A program made the position numbers and the translations under genes. A stretch of DNA of 64,000 nucleotides. Origin: Actinomycetota bacterium. GTDB taxonomy: Bacteria > Actinomycetota > Rubrobacteria > Rubrobacterales > Rubrobacteraceae. The notes below the pieces were generated by a model that saw only the letters and a list, made by a program, of their open reading frames with translations, ran no database searches and was not told the DNA's origin. Shown piece after piece: positions 36,408-46,083 of the stretch. The stretch covers positions 25,119 through 89,118 of the forward strand of contig CADDYV010000010.1 in assembly GCA_902810695.1 (NCBI GenBank), given 5' to 3'. The number at the start of each line of letters is the position of its first letter. Position 1 is the first letter of the stretch.

Positions 36408-38140
36408 GGGTGTTGCTGCGGCTGCTAGGGTTTCTCGGCGCCCATCCCTGGCGGGCTGCGCTCGCCGTTCTGCTCGGGGTGGCTACGGTGGCGAGCAATG
36501 TGGGGCTCCTGGCGTTGTCTGCGTTTCTTATCGCCGCTGCCGCCCTCAAGCCCGAGCTGGCAGCCCTGAGCGTGCCGATCTACCTGGTCCGCTTTTTCGG
36601 GGTCTCCAGGGGATTCGCCCGCTACGCCGAACGAGTGGTCTCCCACGACGTTACCTTCAGGCTGCTCCGGAATCTGCGCATCTGGTTTTACGAGCGTCTC
36701 GAACCGCTCGCCCCGTCGCGGCTGCTGGAGCACCACAGCGGCGACCTGCTCGACCGGGCCGTGGAGGATGTGGACGAACTGCAAAATGTCTATCTCAGGA
36801 TCTTCTCTCCCATCCTCGTCGCGGCCTTTACCGTATCGGCCACCTTCGCCGTGTTCTGGGTTTTCTCCCCGCTGCTGGCGTTCGTCGCCCTTGGATTCCT
36901 GGTTGCTGCTGGCGTGGGCGTGCCGCTTCTGGTAGATGCTCTGGCGCGGCGCACCGGACGGCAGCAGGTAGAGCTTCGGGCCGAACTCAGCGCCCAGCTC
37001 GTTGACAGCGTACAGGGGGTGCAGGATTTGCTCGCCTTCGGAGCGGAGAAGGAGCGGCGGGACAGGATCTCTGAAATCAACCGCAAGCTCGCGCGTGCCC
37101 AGCGGAGGATGGCCCTGATAGAGGGCCTGCAGGGTTCCCTCAACGACTTGCTCTCCAACCTGGCGATGCTGGTGCTGCTCGTCCTGGCGATACCGCTGGT
37201 CAGCGGTGGTGAGATCCGGGGTGTCTACCTGGCTTTTCTCGCGCTGGTGATCCTGGGCAGCTTCGAGGCGATAACTCCTCTGGGGAGTGCCTTCCAGTTC
37301 CTCGGGCGTTCGCTCTCGGCGGCGGGAAGATTGTTCGAGATCGCAGACGAGGAGCCGCAGGTCAGGGACCCGCAGAACCCCGCGCCCGTACCGGAGAGGC
37401 CGGGCCTGGAGTTCCGCCGTGTAACCTTCTCCTACTCCAATAGCGGGTCCAAAGCGCTCGATGATGTCTCCTTCGAGATCAAAGCCGGAAGCCGCGTCGC
37501 GGTGGTCGGACCGAGCGGTTCGGGCAAGAGCACCCTGGCGAGGCTTGCCCTGAGATTCTGGGACCCGGATGGGGGAGAGGTCCTGCTCGGCGGGCGCGAC
37601 GTTCGCGAGTACGCCCAGGAGGATCTGCGCGAGAAGATCGGGCTCGTCGCCCAGGACACCCACATCTTCAACGGTACCCTGCGCCGCAACCTGCTCCTCG
37701 CCAGGCCCGAAGCAACGCAGCGGGAGCTGGAGCGGGCAGTAGAAGCGGCGCGGCTCGGCGGACTCGTGGAGAGCCTGCCGGAGGGTCTGGATAGCTGGGT
37801 TGGAGAGCAGGGCTTGAGGATCTCCGGGGGGGAGAGGCAGCGGCTCGCCGTTGCGCGGGCATTGCTGAAGAACGCTCCGATTTTGCTCCTGGATGAGCCG
37901 ACCGCCAACCTCGATACCGTGACGGAACAGGAGCTTCTGGGTTCTATCCGCGAGATGGTGCAGGACAGGACGACCCTGCTCATAACCCACCGGCTCGTGG
38001 GCATGGAGGGTATGGATGAGATCCTGGTCCTCGATAAAGGCCGAATCGTCGAGCGCGGCACCCACGCCGAACTGCTGAGATCCAGCGGCCTCTACAGGCA
38101 GATGTACGACACCCAGAGGGAAATGCTGGCTGCGGCATGA
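36404..38140 (+). CDS. cydC: Cysteine/glutathione ABC exporter subunit CydC
   Basis: The 578-residue partner of CydD. The membrane domain occupies residues about 12-300, including GFARYAERVVSHDVTFRLLRNLR, a CydC-characteristic stretch. Walker A GPSGSGKSTL, signature ISGGERQR and Walker B LLLDEPTANLD follow. It starts at ATG 36404 inside the cydD stop and overlaps the next gene by 4 nt, so the three are coupled. Confidence 0.92.
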   Translation: MRVLLRLLGFLGAHPWRAALAVLLGVATVASNVGLLALSAFLIAAAALKPELAALSVPIYLVRFFGVSRGFARYAERVVSHDVTFRLLRNLRIWFYERLEPLAPSRLLEHHSGDLLDRAVEDVDELQNVYLRIFSPILVAAFTVSATFAVFWVFSPLLAFVALGFLVAAGVGVPLLVDALARRTGRQQVELRAELSAQLVDSVQGVQDLLAFGAEKERRDRISEINRKLARAQRRMALIEGLQGSLNDLLSNLAMLVLLVLAIPLVSGGEIRGVYLAFLALVILGSFEAITPLGSAFQFLGRSLSAAGRLFEIADEEPQVRDPQNPAPVPERPGLEFRRVTFSYSNSGSKALDDVSFEIKAGSRVAVVGPSGSGKSTLARLALRFWDPDGGEVLLGGRDVREYAQEDLREKIGLVAQDTHIFNGTLRRNLLLARPEATQRELERAVEAARLGGLVESLPEGLDSWVGEQGLRISGGERQRLAVARALLKNAPILLLDEPTANLDTVTEQELLGSIREMVQDRTTLLITHRLVGMEGMDEILVLDKGRIVERGTHAELLRSSGLYRQMYDTQREMLAAA

Positions 38141-39186
38141 CTGAAGAACGACACCGGATACCACCCGGGCTGCAGTCTACCCGCTCGGTAGAGACCCTCA
38201 GAAACCCGGCGCCCCCGGACTGGAGCGAGAGCCCCGCTGCCTGGTCCAAGAGGACAGGGGTGGCCGCGCTTTCTATCGTTGGATTCTGCGTCGCCGTCTA
38301 TCTCACGCTCTACCAGAGCGGGTCTTTGATCGGCGTGTGGGACCCGTTTTTTCCGAATGGAAGCCCCGCGGTGCTGCGCCTCGCCGGACCGTTCCCGTAC
38401 GCTATCCTGTGGGCCATTGCCTTCGGGCTTGAGGCGGTGCTGTGCTTCATCGGCGGGCGCGAGAGGTGGCATACAGCGCCGTGGGCGGTGATCTCCTTCG
38501 GCATCCTCGCTACCCTTACCGCAGCGGCTAGCACGCTACTGGTGATCGCGCAGCCGCTGGCGACGAACAACTGGTCCACGCCTTGTCTGTTCCTCGCGGT
38601 GGTGTCCCTGATCCTTCTGGGCTGGGAGTCGGATGAGGTGCTCGCAGCTCTGCAGCATGTAGCGAGGGTGCGGGAGGGCGGAGGCTCTCTGCGGCGCGCT
38701 TTTCTTGGACGGGAGAGGCTGGACTTCGCTCAAAGCGCCACGCGAACCCGGCCCCCGCAGCTAACACGCTTGCTCGCCGCAGCGCTCACCCTCGCGCCGC
38801 GCCTCGTCGGTCTGGCTTTCGGGATGTGGTTCACGATGGCCCCGGAGGTCGTGGGGTATACGAGGACAGCATCCGGCGGTAACGACCATATCACCGGCCC
38901 GATCCTGGCCGCCGTTTCGCTGCTCGCGATGTGGCCCGCGCTGCGGTCTCTCCGGTGGGCGGAGATCGCCCTGGCGGCCTGGATCTTTGTCGCGCCGTTC
39001 TTTATCCGCTACGATCAGGTAAACGGCGAGTACAATATTCTGCCCTCAGTGCTGCACATCTGTACCGCGCTTATACTCTTCGGCACGGCTTTTCTGGGCG
39101 GTAGAGTATCCAGGAGCCTCGGTGGGGGTTGGAGCGCGGCGCTGCCGTTCGTAAAGCGGGCGACCCGGGGGTTTCGAGAGAAATAA
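38137..39186 (+). CDS. VKOR-like fold fused to an SPW domain, redox cysteines lost
   Basis: A 349-residue membrane protein. The N-terminal half (about 40-175) has the outline of a vitamin K epoxide reductase domain: ALSIVGFCVAVYLTLYQSG, VWDPFFPNGSPAVLRL, and a last helix where the active CxxC would be reads NNWSTPCLF, so one cysteine is replaced by Ser, and the loop cysteines are absent. The C-terminal half carries an SPW-type segment (GPILAAVSLLAMWPAL, AAWIFVAPFF). It is coupled to cydC and precedes cydA by 174 nt. A structural or assembly role in cytochrome bd is inferred from position only. Confidence 0.65.
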   Translation: MTEERHRIPPGLQSTRSVETLRNPAPPDWSESPAAWSKRTGVAALSIVGFCVAVYLTLYQSGSLIGVWDPFFPNGSPAVLRLAGPFPYAILWAIAFGLEAVLCFIGGRERWHTAPWAVISFGILATLTAAASTLLVIAQPLATNNWSTPCLFLAVVSLILLGWESDEVLAALQHVARVREGGGSLRRAFLGRERLDFAQSATRTRPPQLTRLLAAALTLAPRLVGLAFGMWFTMAPEVVGYTRTASGGNDHITGPILAAVSLLAMWPALRSLRWAEIALAAWIFVAPFFIRYDQVNGEYNILPSVLHICTALILFGTAFLGGRVSRSLGGGWSAALPFVKRATRGFREK

Positions 39187-39360
39187 CCCGTGGCGAGAGT
39201 GCGAAAGTTTGCAGGTTTGAGATGATGTTCACAAACCGGAGAAAAGCGCGTAAAAGGCCTTACTCTGGACAAAACACGGAGACGTAAAATCTGCGAGAGG
39301 TTTGATAAATAGCTCAGAGAACGCTCTCCTAGAGGGGTTGCGAAACCGAGGAGGTAGGAC

Positions 39361-40782
39361 TTGAACGCCGCGCTTTTGAACCTCGCCGATTTGCACCCGG
39401 TGCTGGCTTTGCAGGACGGGGGCAACGTGCTCTTGCACCGCTGGCAGTTCGGGTTCAACCTCATCTACCACTACCTCTACCCGCAGCTTACGATGGGTTT
39501 GATCTTCCTGATCTTCGTCCTGGAGACGCTGTATTTGCGCAGGAGAGATGAGGTCTTCAAGAAGGCCGCCAACTTCTGGACCAAGCTCTTCGCCCCTGCG
39601 TTCGTGATCGGGGCCGTAACCGGCATCCCGCTGGAGTTCGGCTTCGGGACCAACTGGGCGGTCTTTTCGACCGTCTCTGGAGGTGTGATCGGGCAGACCG
39701 TGGCGCTGGAGGGGGTCTTCGCGTTCTTCGTCGAGTCGGCCTTCCTCGGGCTCTACCTCTACGGGGGAGAGGCTTTCGGGGAGCGCGTGAGGTGGTTCTC
39801 GTCGTTCATGATTTTCCTCGGAAGCTGGGCATCGGGGTACTTCATTCTCACGGTCAACTCCTGGATGCAGAACCCTATCGGCTACAAGAGGCTTCCCAAC
39901 GGCAACCTCGCCATAGAGCACCTCTGGAAGCTCTTCCTCAACCCGTGGCTGTTCCACCAGTACATCCACGTCATCGGTGGGACGATCGTGGTAGGCTCGT
40001 TCGCGATGGCAGGCGTGGGAGCCTTCTACCTGCTCTCCAAGCGCGACATCGAGTACGGCAGGCTGTTCGTTACCACCGGGGTGATATTCGGGCTTGTGGC
40101 CTCGATCTGGATGATATACCCCAGCGGAGACATGGAATCTCAAGCCGTAGCCGAGCACCAGCCGGCCAAGCTTGCTGCCATGGAGGGTGTCTTCGAGACC
40201 CAGAAAGGGGCTCCTCTGACCATAATAGGTCAGCCAAACGCTCAGGAGATGAAGATAGACAACCCGATAGAGCTCCCCAAAGTCCTGAGCTTCCTCTCCT
40301 ACCGTTCGTTCGAGTCGAAGATCACCGGCCTTGCGGGCATCCCGCGCGACCAGTGGCCGCCCGTTGCGTGGACCTACTACTCCTACCACATCATGGTGGG
40401 GCTCGGGACCATCTTCGCCGGGATCATGGTGCTGGCCGCCCTGATGCTCTGGCGACGCAGGCTGTTCGACTCCAGGAAGATGCTGTGGATACTGATGCTC
40501 CTTACACCCTTCCCGTTTCTCACCAACACGTTCGGTTGGATCACCACCGAGGTCGGGCGCCAGCCCTGGATCATCTACGGGGTGATGCGCACTGCGCAGG
40601 GTGCTTCGTTCAACGTGAACTCTGGCAACGTCTACTTCACCATAGCCGGGCTCGCCGGGATATTCTTCCTGCTCAGCGTGCTCTACGTGCTCGTCGTCCT
40701 CAAGGAAGTCCACGCCGGTCCCGAACCGGTCTCCGAGGAAGACGAGGCGGGTCTCGGAGAAGAGGTAGAGGACATTCTGTGA
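39361..40782 (+). CDS. cydA: Cytochrome bd ubiquinol oxidase subunit I
   Basis: A 473-residue heme-binding subunit that oxidises quinol and reduces oxygen. The N-terminal segment HRWQFGFNLIYHYLYPQLTMG contains the heme-ligand region, GRQPWIIYGVMRTAQG lies after the quinol loop. Its length places it among short Q-loop forms. The TTG start has GAGGAGG upstream. The 39187-39360 gap probably holds the promoter. It is followed 12 nt later by cydB. Confidence 0.95.
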   Translation: MNAALLNLADLHPVLALQDGGNVLLHRWQFGFNLIYHYLYPQLTMGLIFLIFVLETLYLRRRDEVFKKAANFWTKLFAPAFVIGAVTGIPLEFGFGTNWAVFSTVSGGVIGQTVALEGVFAFFVESAFLGLYLYGGEAFGERVRWFSSFMIFLGSWASGYFILTVNSWMQNPIGYKRLPNGNLAIEHLWKLFLNPWLFHQYIHVIGGTIVVGSFAMAGVGAFYLLSKRDIEYGRLFVTTGVIFGLVASIWMIYPSGDMESQAVAEHQPAKLAAMEGVFETQKGAPLTIIGQPNAQEMKIDNPIELPKVLSFLSYRSFESKITGLAGIPRDQWPPVAWTYYSYHIMVGLGTIFAGIMVLAALMLWRRRLFDSRKMLWILMLLTPFPFLTNTFGWITTEVGRQPWIIYGVMRTAQGASFNVNSGNVYFTIAGLAGIFFLLSVLYVLVVLKEVHAGPEPVSEEDEAGLGEEVEDIL

Positions 40783-40794
40783 GAGGTCGGTGAG

Positions 40795-41826
40795 ATGCCA
40801 ACCATCTGGTTCATACTCATAGCATTCGTGCTCACCATGTACATCATCCTGGACGGTTTCGACCTGGGAGCCGGAGCCATCTTCCACCTAATCACCAAAG
40901 ACGAGAGGGAGAAGCGGGCCGTCCAGAAAGCCATCCTCCCCGTCTGGGACGGGAACGAGGTGTGGCTCGTCGCCGCAGGTGGTGCCCTGCTCCTCGCCTT
41001 CCCGCTGCTCTACTCTTCGAGCCTCAGCGGGTTCTACCTGCCGGTGTTCATCTTGCTGTGGCTTTTGATCCTGCGCGGCATCGGCCTGGAGATGCGCGAG
41101 ATACTGGACAACGAGCTCTGGCGCTCGTTCTGGGATTTCGTGTTCTTTATCGGGAGCCTGCCGCTGCCTTTCTTCTTCGGGGTTGCCCTGGCGAACGTGA
41201 TGCGCGGCGTCCCGATAAACAAGGGCCACTACTTCTTCCAGCCCTTGTGGAACCACCCTCTCGACCCTCTGGGCAAGAACCCCGGAATCCTGGACTGGTA
41301 CACGGTTACGATCGGTCTCCTTACCCTCTCCGCCGTCGTGATGCACGGGGCCACCTACCTGACGGCCAAGACCACGGGAGGTCTGCGCGCCAGCAGTCGC
41401 ATAGCCGCGGCGGCGTCCTGGCTCTCGACGCTGGGGCTCACCGTGCTCGCCACCCCTCTCACCTTCTACCTGCTTCCCCAGAGGTTCGACAACTTCAGAG
41501 CGGCGCCGTGGGGATACGTCTTTCCTCTGGTGGCCGTGGCAGGGTTGCTGCTTACGGGTTACTCCCTCGTAAGGGGGTGGGATAAGAGGGCCTTCGGCGG
41601 CTCCTGCGCCTACATAGTGGGGATGATGGGCTCCACCACCTTCGCCGTCTATCCCAAGGTGCTGCCCGCCGTGAACCCCCAAAACAGCCTGACCATCTAC
41701 AACGCCGCCGCCCCGCAGCATTCGCTGGTGGTGGGAATAATCGGGTGGGGTATCGGGCTGCTGCTCGCCTCGGTCTACTTCGCGATCGTCTACCGCATGT
41801 TCCGCGGCAGGGTTACGGCGGATTAA
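40795..41826 (+). CDS. cydB: Cytochrome bd ubiquinol oxidase subunit II
   Basis: A 343-residue membrane partner of CydA. The first helix IWFILIAFVLTMYIILDGFDLGAGA is typical, as are WDGNEVWLVAAGGALLLAFP and a C-terminal helix. It completes a cydDC / membrane protein / cydAB locus. Its stop overlaps that of the convergent ABC gene (shared TTAA). Confidence 0.95.
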   Translation: MPTIWFILIAFVLTMYIILDGFDLGAGAIFHLITKDEREKRAVQKAILPVWDGNEVWLVAAGGALLLAFPLLYSSSLSGFYLPVFILLWLLILRGIGLEMREILDNELWRSFWDFVFFIGSLPLPFFFGVALANVMRGVPINKGHYFFQPLWNHPLDPLGKNPGILDWYTVTIGLLTLSAVVMHGATYLTAKTTGGLRASSRIAAAASWLSTLGLTVLATPLTFYLLPQRFDNFRAAPWGYVFPLVAVAGLLLTGYSLVRGWDKRAFGGSCAYIVGMMGSTTFAVYPKVLPAVNPQNSLTIYNAAAPQHSLVVGIIGWGIGLLLASVYFAIVYRMFRGRVTAD

Positions 41827-42782
41827 GAGCCGGAGTCCTGATCTGGCTCCTCCAGGCGGATAAAGACCTCCTCGAAGGAGGGAGTATGCACGTCCGCCGA
41901 GAGGACTTCTGCTCCTTCCAGGATCTCGAAGATTTCGGGCAGGGCCGTGTCCGCGTCCTCTACGACCAGGCGGGCGCGGGTCAGGGGCTTGCCGTTCTGG
42001 GCGTCTCTCCGGACCTCGTAGACGTGCCCCACGCTTTCGAGGGCTGCGAGAAAGCTGCCCGCATCTCCCACGTTCCCACCCAGCGTGAACTGGATGAGCT
42101 CTCCGCCGAAGGCTTTCCGGCGCAGCTCGTCGGGCGTGCCGCTGGCCAGGATCGTCCCCCCGGAGAGCAGCCCCACCCGGTCGCACCGCTCGGCCTCGTC
42201 TACGTACTGAGTGGTGACGAACAGGGTACGGCCCTCGTCGCGCAGGTGCTCGAATTGATCCCAGAGCTTGTGGCGGAGGATCGGGTCCAGGTTGGCCGTG
42301 GGCTCGTCTATGAACAGGATGTCCGGCTCGTGGACCATCGCCGCCGCGAGCTGCAGCCGCTTCTGCATCCCGCCGGAGATTTTGGCTGCTTTCCGCCACC
42401 GAGCATCCCAGAGCTCGACGTACTGCAGAACCTCGCGTATCCTGCGCCGCCTCTTGAAGAGGCCCAGACCGTAGAGCCCGGCCACGAAAGAGAGGTTCCT
42501 GCGTACCGAGAGCTGCGGATAGAGGATGAAACCCTGGGGCATGAAGCCGAGGCGGCGGCGCTCGGCGGGACCGAACTTCGCGGGCGACTGATCGAAGACC
42601 CTCACTTCCCCTTCCGAGGGCTCGAAGTGGCCGGTGAGAATCCGGATCAGGGTGCTCTTGCCGGAGCCCGAAGGTCCGATGAGGCCGAAGATCTCACCCT
42701 TCTCCACCGAGAGGTTTACGTCCGTGAGAACCTTGTTCCTCCCGAAACGCCTGGCAAGGTTTCTGGTCTCTATGACGGCCAC
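41823..42782 (-). CDS. ABC-2 exporter ATP-binding protein
   Basis: A 319-residue ATPase. Walker A is GPSGSGKSTLIR, the signature ISGGMQKRL, Walker B ILFIDEPTANLD and the switch histidine follows in VTTQYVDEAERCD-type context (Q replaces the usual H). The C-terminal 80 residues form the extra domain seen in drug and polysaccharide ABC-2 ATPases. It is downstream of, and 1 nt from, its permease gene. Substrate unknown. Confidence 0.92.
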   Translation of the reverse strand: MAVIETRNLARRFGRNKVLTDVNLSVEKGEIFGLIGPSGSGKSTLIRILTGHFEPSEGEVRVFDQSPAKFGPAERRRLGFMPQGFILYPQLSVRRNLSFVAGLYGLGLFKRRRRIREVLQYVELWDARWRKAAKISGGMQKRLQLAAAMVHEPDILFIDEPTANLDPILRHKLWDQFEHLRDEGRTLFVTTQYVDEAERCDRVGLLSGGTILASGTPDELRRKAFGGELIQFTLGGNVGDAGSFLAALESVGHVYEVRRDAQNGKPLTRARLVVEDADTALPEIFEILEGAEVLSADVHTPSFEEVFIRLEEPDQDSGS

Positions 42783-42783
42783 G

Positions 42784-44301
42784 CTACGCCCTCTTCCGTC
42801 CTATGAGGAGGCGCGTCAGCCCCAGAGAGACTACAGTTATCAGCGCGAGCCCGAGAAAGTTTCCGGAGGAGAGCCACCCGTTTTGGAGCATGGCATCCTG
42901 CATCGCCTGGATGCCGTAGGTGGAGGGCAGGATGTAAGAGAGCCCCCTGGCAGGTTCTTTTGTCAGATACAGGGGGAACAGAAACCCCGCGAAAAAGACG
43001 CTCGCGATCAGGATGAGCATGGAGATCTGAACCGCCTGAAGCTCCCTTCTTACCAGGGTAGAGAGCAGAAGACCCAGGCCTATTGACGCGACGCTCACCA
43101 GAACCATCGCCACCGCCAGACTCTCCAGCCCGACACCGTTGATGGGGATGTGCAGATACCAGATAAGAGCCGCCGCCACGGCAGCGTTCGCTGCGAGAGT
43201 GGCTATCAGATACGCGAGAAATTTCCCGACCAGCAACTCTCCATTTCCCAGTGGGGAGACTTCGAAGAACTCCTGGGCTCCGCTTAGGTACTCGCGTACG
43301 ATAGCCAGGGACGCGAGGCTCAACGCCATGTGCTGGATCAGGAGCGAGAGAACTCCTGGAGCGTAGAACTGGACCACGGTCGGCTGAAAGCGCACGAGGT
43401 TCTCCAGGTTGAGCCTGAAGGGGTTGACGAGGAGGCTCGCGGAGACGTTTTTGGGTATTGCGCCGGTCTCTTTTTGCAGAGCTTGAAGCTCGTTGTCCAG
43501 CTTGAGCACCCCGGCCTGCTTCTCTATGCCCTTGACGCCAGAGTTCTGCGCGGACCGTATGTCATCCAGGAGCTTTCTGGCCTTCTTTACCCGGCCCAGG
43601 ATGCCGGAGATGCGGTTTCCAAGCCCATCGGGGGCGTACTTCTGCACGGCGTTCAGAGAATTTTCCAGGCTGCTCAGGTTGTTGTCGAGCGTGGCCGTGG
43701 TCTGTCTGGCCTGGGGAGAGGAGAGCGCGCCCGCCGTGCCCTTTATCTGGTCGAGCCTGCCGTTGAGCTTCTCGAGCGTCTGGTGCTCCGAACGGACGGC
43801 TTTAAGCTCCCGGGCGATGAGTTTCTTGACTATGGCCTGGTTGAGCTCTCGCACGAGGCCGTCCGCGCCGTTGGGGACGGCGGTCCCGTAGAGGGGGTTT
43901 ATGGACCGGTAGCGGACCGTTATCGTCGCGCGGTGGCCGTTTTTGATCTCCGAGAGCGGATCGGGAGGAATGAGCACCACCCCGTCCACGCGACCACTCT
44001 GCAAGAGATTTTCCGCCGAGGCTTCACTGCCTGTAACCGCCTGGATCTTGGCCTGGGACCGGAACCGTCCCCGGAAGCGTTCGAAGAGCTTCGCGCCCTG
44101 GCTGTGGGGTTTTACCACCACCGCCACGCTCGGCGTGCTGATCTGGAAGTGAAAGCTCAGGGCGAAGATCACCATGATCAAAACCGGCCCCACAAGCAGC
44201 AGCAAAATCAGGCGTGGCTGACGCACAAGCATACCCAACTCTTTCGACGCCACAGCCCTGATGCGCAACCAGGAACCCGTTGATGCTCCGGCAAGCTTCA
44301 T
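42784..44301 (-). CDS. ABC-2 exporter permease
   Basis: A 505-residue permease. The first helix (residues about 26-50) is followed by a large extracytoplasmic domain (about 55-310) with helical, Lys/Gln-rich stretches, and five more helices with the ABC-2 signature region VSPLGNGELLVGKFLAYL near residue 357. This layout matches the YhgE/Pip-like and ABC2_membrane_3 exporters of drugs or envelope components. It forms one operon with the following ATPase. Confidence 0.9.
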   Translation of the reverse strand: MKLAGASTGSWLRIRAVASKELGMLVRQPRLILLLLVGPVLIMVIFALSFHFQISTPSVAVVVKPHSQGAKLFERFRGRFRSQAKIQAVTGSEASAENLLQSGRVDGVVLIPPDPLSEIKNGHRATITVRYRSINPLYGTAVPNGADGLVRELNQAIVKKLIARELKAVRSEHQTLEKLNGRLDQIKGTAGALSSPQARQTTATLDNNLSSLENSLNAVQKYAPDGLGNRISGILGRVKKARKLLDDIRSAQNSGVKGIEKQAGVLKLDNELQALQKETGAIPKNVSASLLVNPFRLNLENLVRFQPTVVQFYAPGVLSLLIQHMALSLASLAIVREYLSGAQEFFEVSPLGNGELLVGKFLAYLIATLAANAAVAAALIWYLHIPINGVGLESLAVAMVLVSVASIGLGLLLSTLVRRELQAVQISMLILIASVFFAGFLFPLYLTKEPARGLSYILPSTYGIQAMQDAMLQNGWLSSGNFLGLALITVVSLGLTRLLIGRKRA

Positions 44302-44385
44302 AACTGTTCGAATAGTACCCTCTACAGGTGCCTCGCAAGCCCCTTACTCTGCGCGAAAATCTGTGCTTCTCCAATCTAAATAGAG

Positions 44386-44404
44386 TAGGGGGGTATGGTA
44401 ATAT
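44386..44404 (+). promoter_or_regulatory. G-run promoter element upstream of the YHS permease
   Basis: TAGGGGGGTATGGTA (44386-44400) stands just before a -10-like TAATAT (44399-44404). A G-run half-site (GGGGGGTAT) in the spacer of a promoter recalls CsoR/RcnR-type metal-sensor operators, though only one half is clear. Transcription from here would have a leader of about 200 nt. Between here and 44615 only tiny frames exist, the last (44546-44614, 22 codons) ending exactly before the permease ATG. Confidence 0.35.
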
Positions 44405-44614
44405 CTGAAAGGAAGCGAGAGGTCGGGAGAAGCAGGTTTGTCTCGAAGAGTTGAAGGTAGGAGACAAGAAGACAGGAATTGGTGCGTATCTGCGGAGCGT
44501 GCGGCGGGCGAGATACCGTCTTGCGACGCGGGACCTGTGGGGCGGATGAGATTTGTTGCGCGCGAACTGAGAGAGTTGCTGCGTAGGAAAGAACGGCGAG
44601 AAGGGGAGAAGTAG

Positions 44615-46033
44615 ATGCACTTTTTCGTCCTGATCGGGGAGAGTCTGCGCGAGGCGTTTTTTATGTTCTGGAATACCCTGTGGGCGCTGGTTCTGGGCTT
44701 TACGCTCTCCGGGGCGGTGCAGGCGTTCGTCTCGCGCAAGGAGATGCGGAAGGCTATGGGAGATAGGAGTTTCGGGAGCCTGGGCAGGGCTACTTTTTTC
44801 GGCATGATCTCCTCTTCGTGCTCGTATGCGGCGACGGCGATGGCCAGGTCGCTCTTCCAGAAAGGGGCGAACTTCACGGCGGCGATGGTCTTCATGTTCG
44901 CCTCCACGAACCTCGTGATCGAACTAGGTCTGGTGCTCTGGGTTCTGATGGGCTGGCAGTTCACGGCGAGCGAGTTCGTCGGCGGGCTTATCATGATCGG
45001 GCTTCTGGCACTGCTCTCGCGCTTCGTGCTCACCCCGGCGGTGGTTGATGCGGCGCACAGGCGGTTGCAGGGTGATGAGGCCGGGGAGGAGCACGAGGAA
45101 TTGCAGCGCCGGTCCTGGCGCGAGCGGATCTCCTCCAGAGCGGGATGGGCCGATGCCGCAAGCTACGCTATGGCCGACATTACGATGCTCCGCAAAGAGA
45201 TGGCTATCGGATTCATCGTGGCAGGATTTCTGGCGGTGCTGGTTCCGGCGGAAGTCTGGGGAAGCGTTTTTATCACCGGGCACGGTTTCTGGACCTCGCT
45301 GGAGAACGCTCTCGTGGGGCCTCTGATCGCGGTGATCAGCTTCGTCTGCTCGGTGGGCAACGTGCCGCTGGCGGCGGCGCTCTGGCAGGGAGGCATCAGC
45401 TTCGGCGGGGTGGTCAGCTTCATCTTCGCGGACCTGATCACGCTTCCCCTGATCTTCATCTACCGCAAGTTCTACGGCGGCAGGCTCACCCTGCGCCTTA
45501 TCGTCCTCTTCTGGGCGGTGATGTCGGCAGCGGGTCTCATTACCGAGTATCTGTTCAGAGGCTTGGGGCTGGTGCCGGAGAGCCGCCCGGCTCAGATCGT
45601 GGAGCCCTCCTTCGAGTGGAATCATACGACCTTCCTCAACATCGTGTTCCTCGGCATCTTCGCCGCGCTCTTCTGGCTCAGCCGCAACCAGAAGCGTTTC
45701 GGCGGCGGTGCGGGCTACGCCATAGACCCGGTCTGCGGGATGCAGGTTGAAACCGCCAACGCCCCGGCTACCGCCCGACACAACAGCCAGACCTACTACT
45801 TCTGCTCCGACCGCTGCCAGGAGAGCTTTATCGAGAAACCGGAGCACTTCGCCGGGCACGAGAGTACCCAGGCAGAAACTGGTGGGGAAGCGATAGATCC
45901 CGTATGCGGCATGCAGGTAGACCCGGAAAATGCGGTAGCCAGCCGCGCCCGCAACGGCGAAACGTACTACTTCTGCTCGCCCGGTTGCGCGGAGGCATTC
46001 GACAGAGGCCCCGAACGCTACGAGACACAGTAA
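44615..46033 (+). CDS. YraQ/DUF318-type permease with two C-terminal YHS metal-binding domains
   Basis: A 472-residue protein. The permease part (residues 1-350) has about eight helices in two halves, with SSSCSYAATAMARSLFQKGA and SVGNVPLAAALWQGG as the repeated pore motifs. Two YHS domains follow, DPVCGMQVETANA...FCSDRC and DPVCGMQVDPENA...FCSPGC, each with the Cys residues for metal binding. YHS domains occur in copper and heavy-metal proteins; transport of a metal or metalloid is inferred. The ATG follows GGGGAGAAG. Confidence 0.9.
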   Translation: MHFFVLIGESLREAFFMFWNTLWALVLGFTLSGAVQAFVSRKEMRKAMGDRSFGSLGRATFFGMISSSCSYAATAMARSLFQKGANFTAAMVFMFASTNLVIELGLVLWVLMGWQFTASEFVGGLIMIGLLALLSRFVLTPAVVDAAHRRLQGDEAGEEHEELQRRSWRERISSRAGWADAASYAMADITMLRKEMAIGFIVAGFLAVLVPAEVWGSVFITGHGFWTSLENALVGPLIAVISFVCSVGNVPLAAALWQGGISFGGVVSFIFADLITLPLIFIYRKFYGGRLTLRLIVLFWAVMSAAGLITEYLFRGLGLVPESRPAQIVEPSFEWNHTTFLNIVFLGIFAALFWLSRNQKRFGGGAGYAIDPVCGMQVETANAPATARHNSQTYYFCSDRCQESFIEKPEHFAGHESTQAETGGEAIDPVCGMQVDPENAVASRARNGETYYFCSPGCAEAFDRGPERYETQ

Positions 46034-46083
46034 CCTCCAGACAAACCGAGGAAATCGCGAAAGAGTGAGGCAAAGAATTTGGC

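Noticed and set aside
40888..42399. Minus-strand frame of 503 codons spanning cydB and the ABC gene
   Set aside because: It crosses two clear genes in a different frame and has no recognisable sequence.
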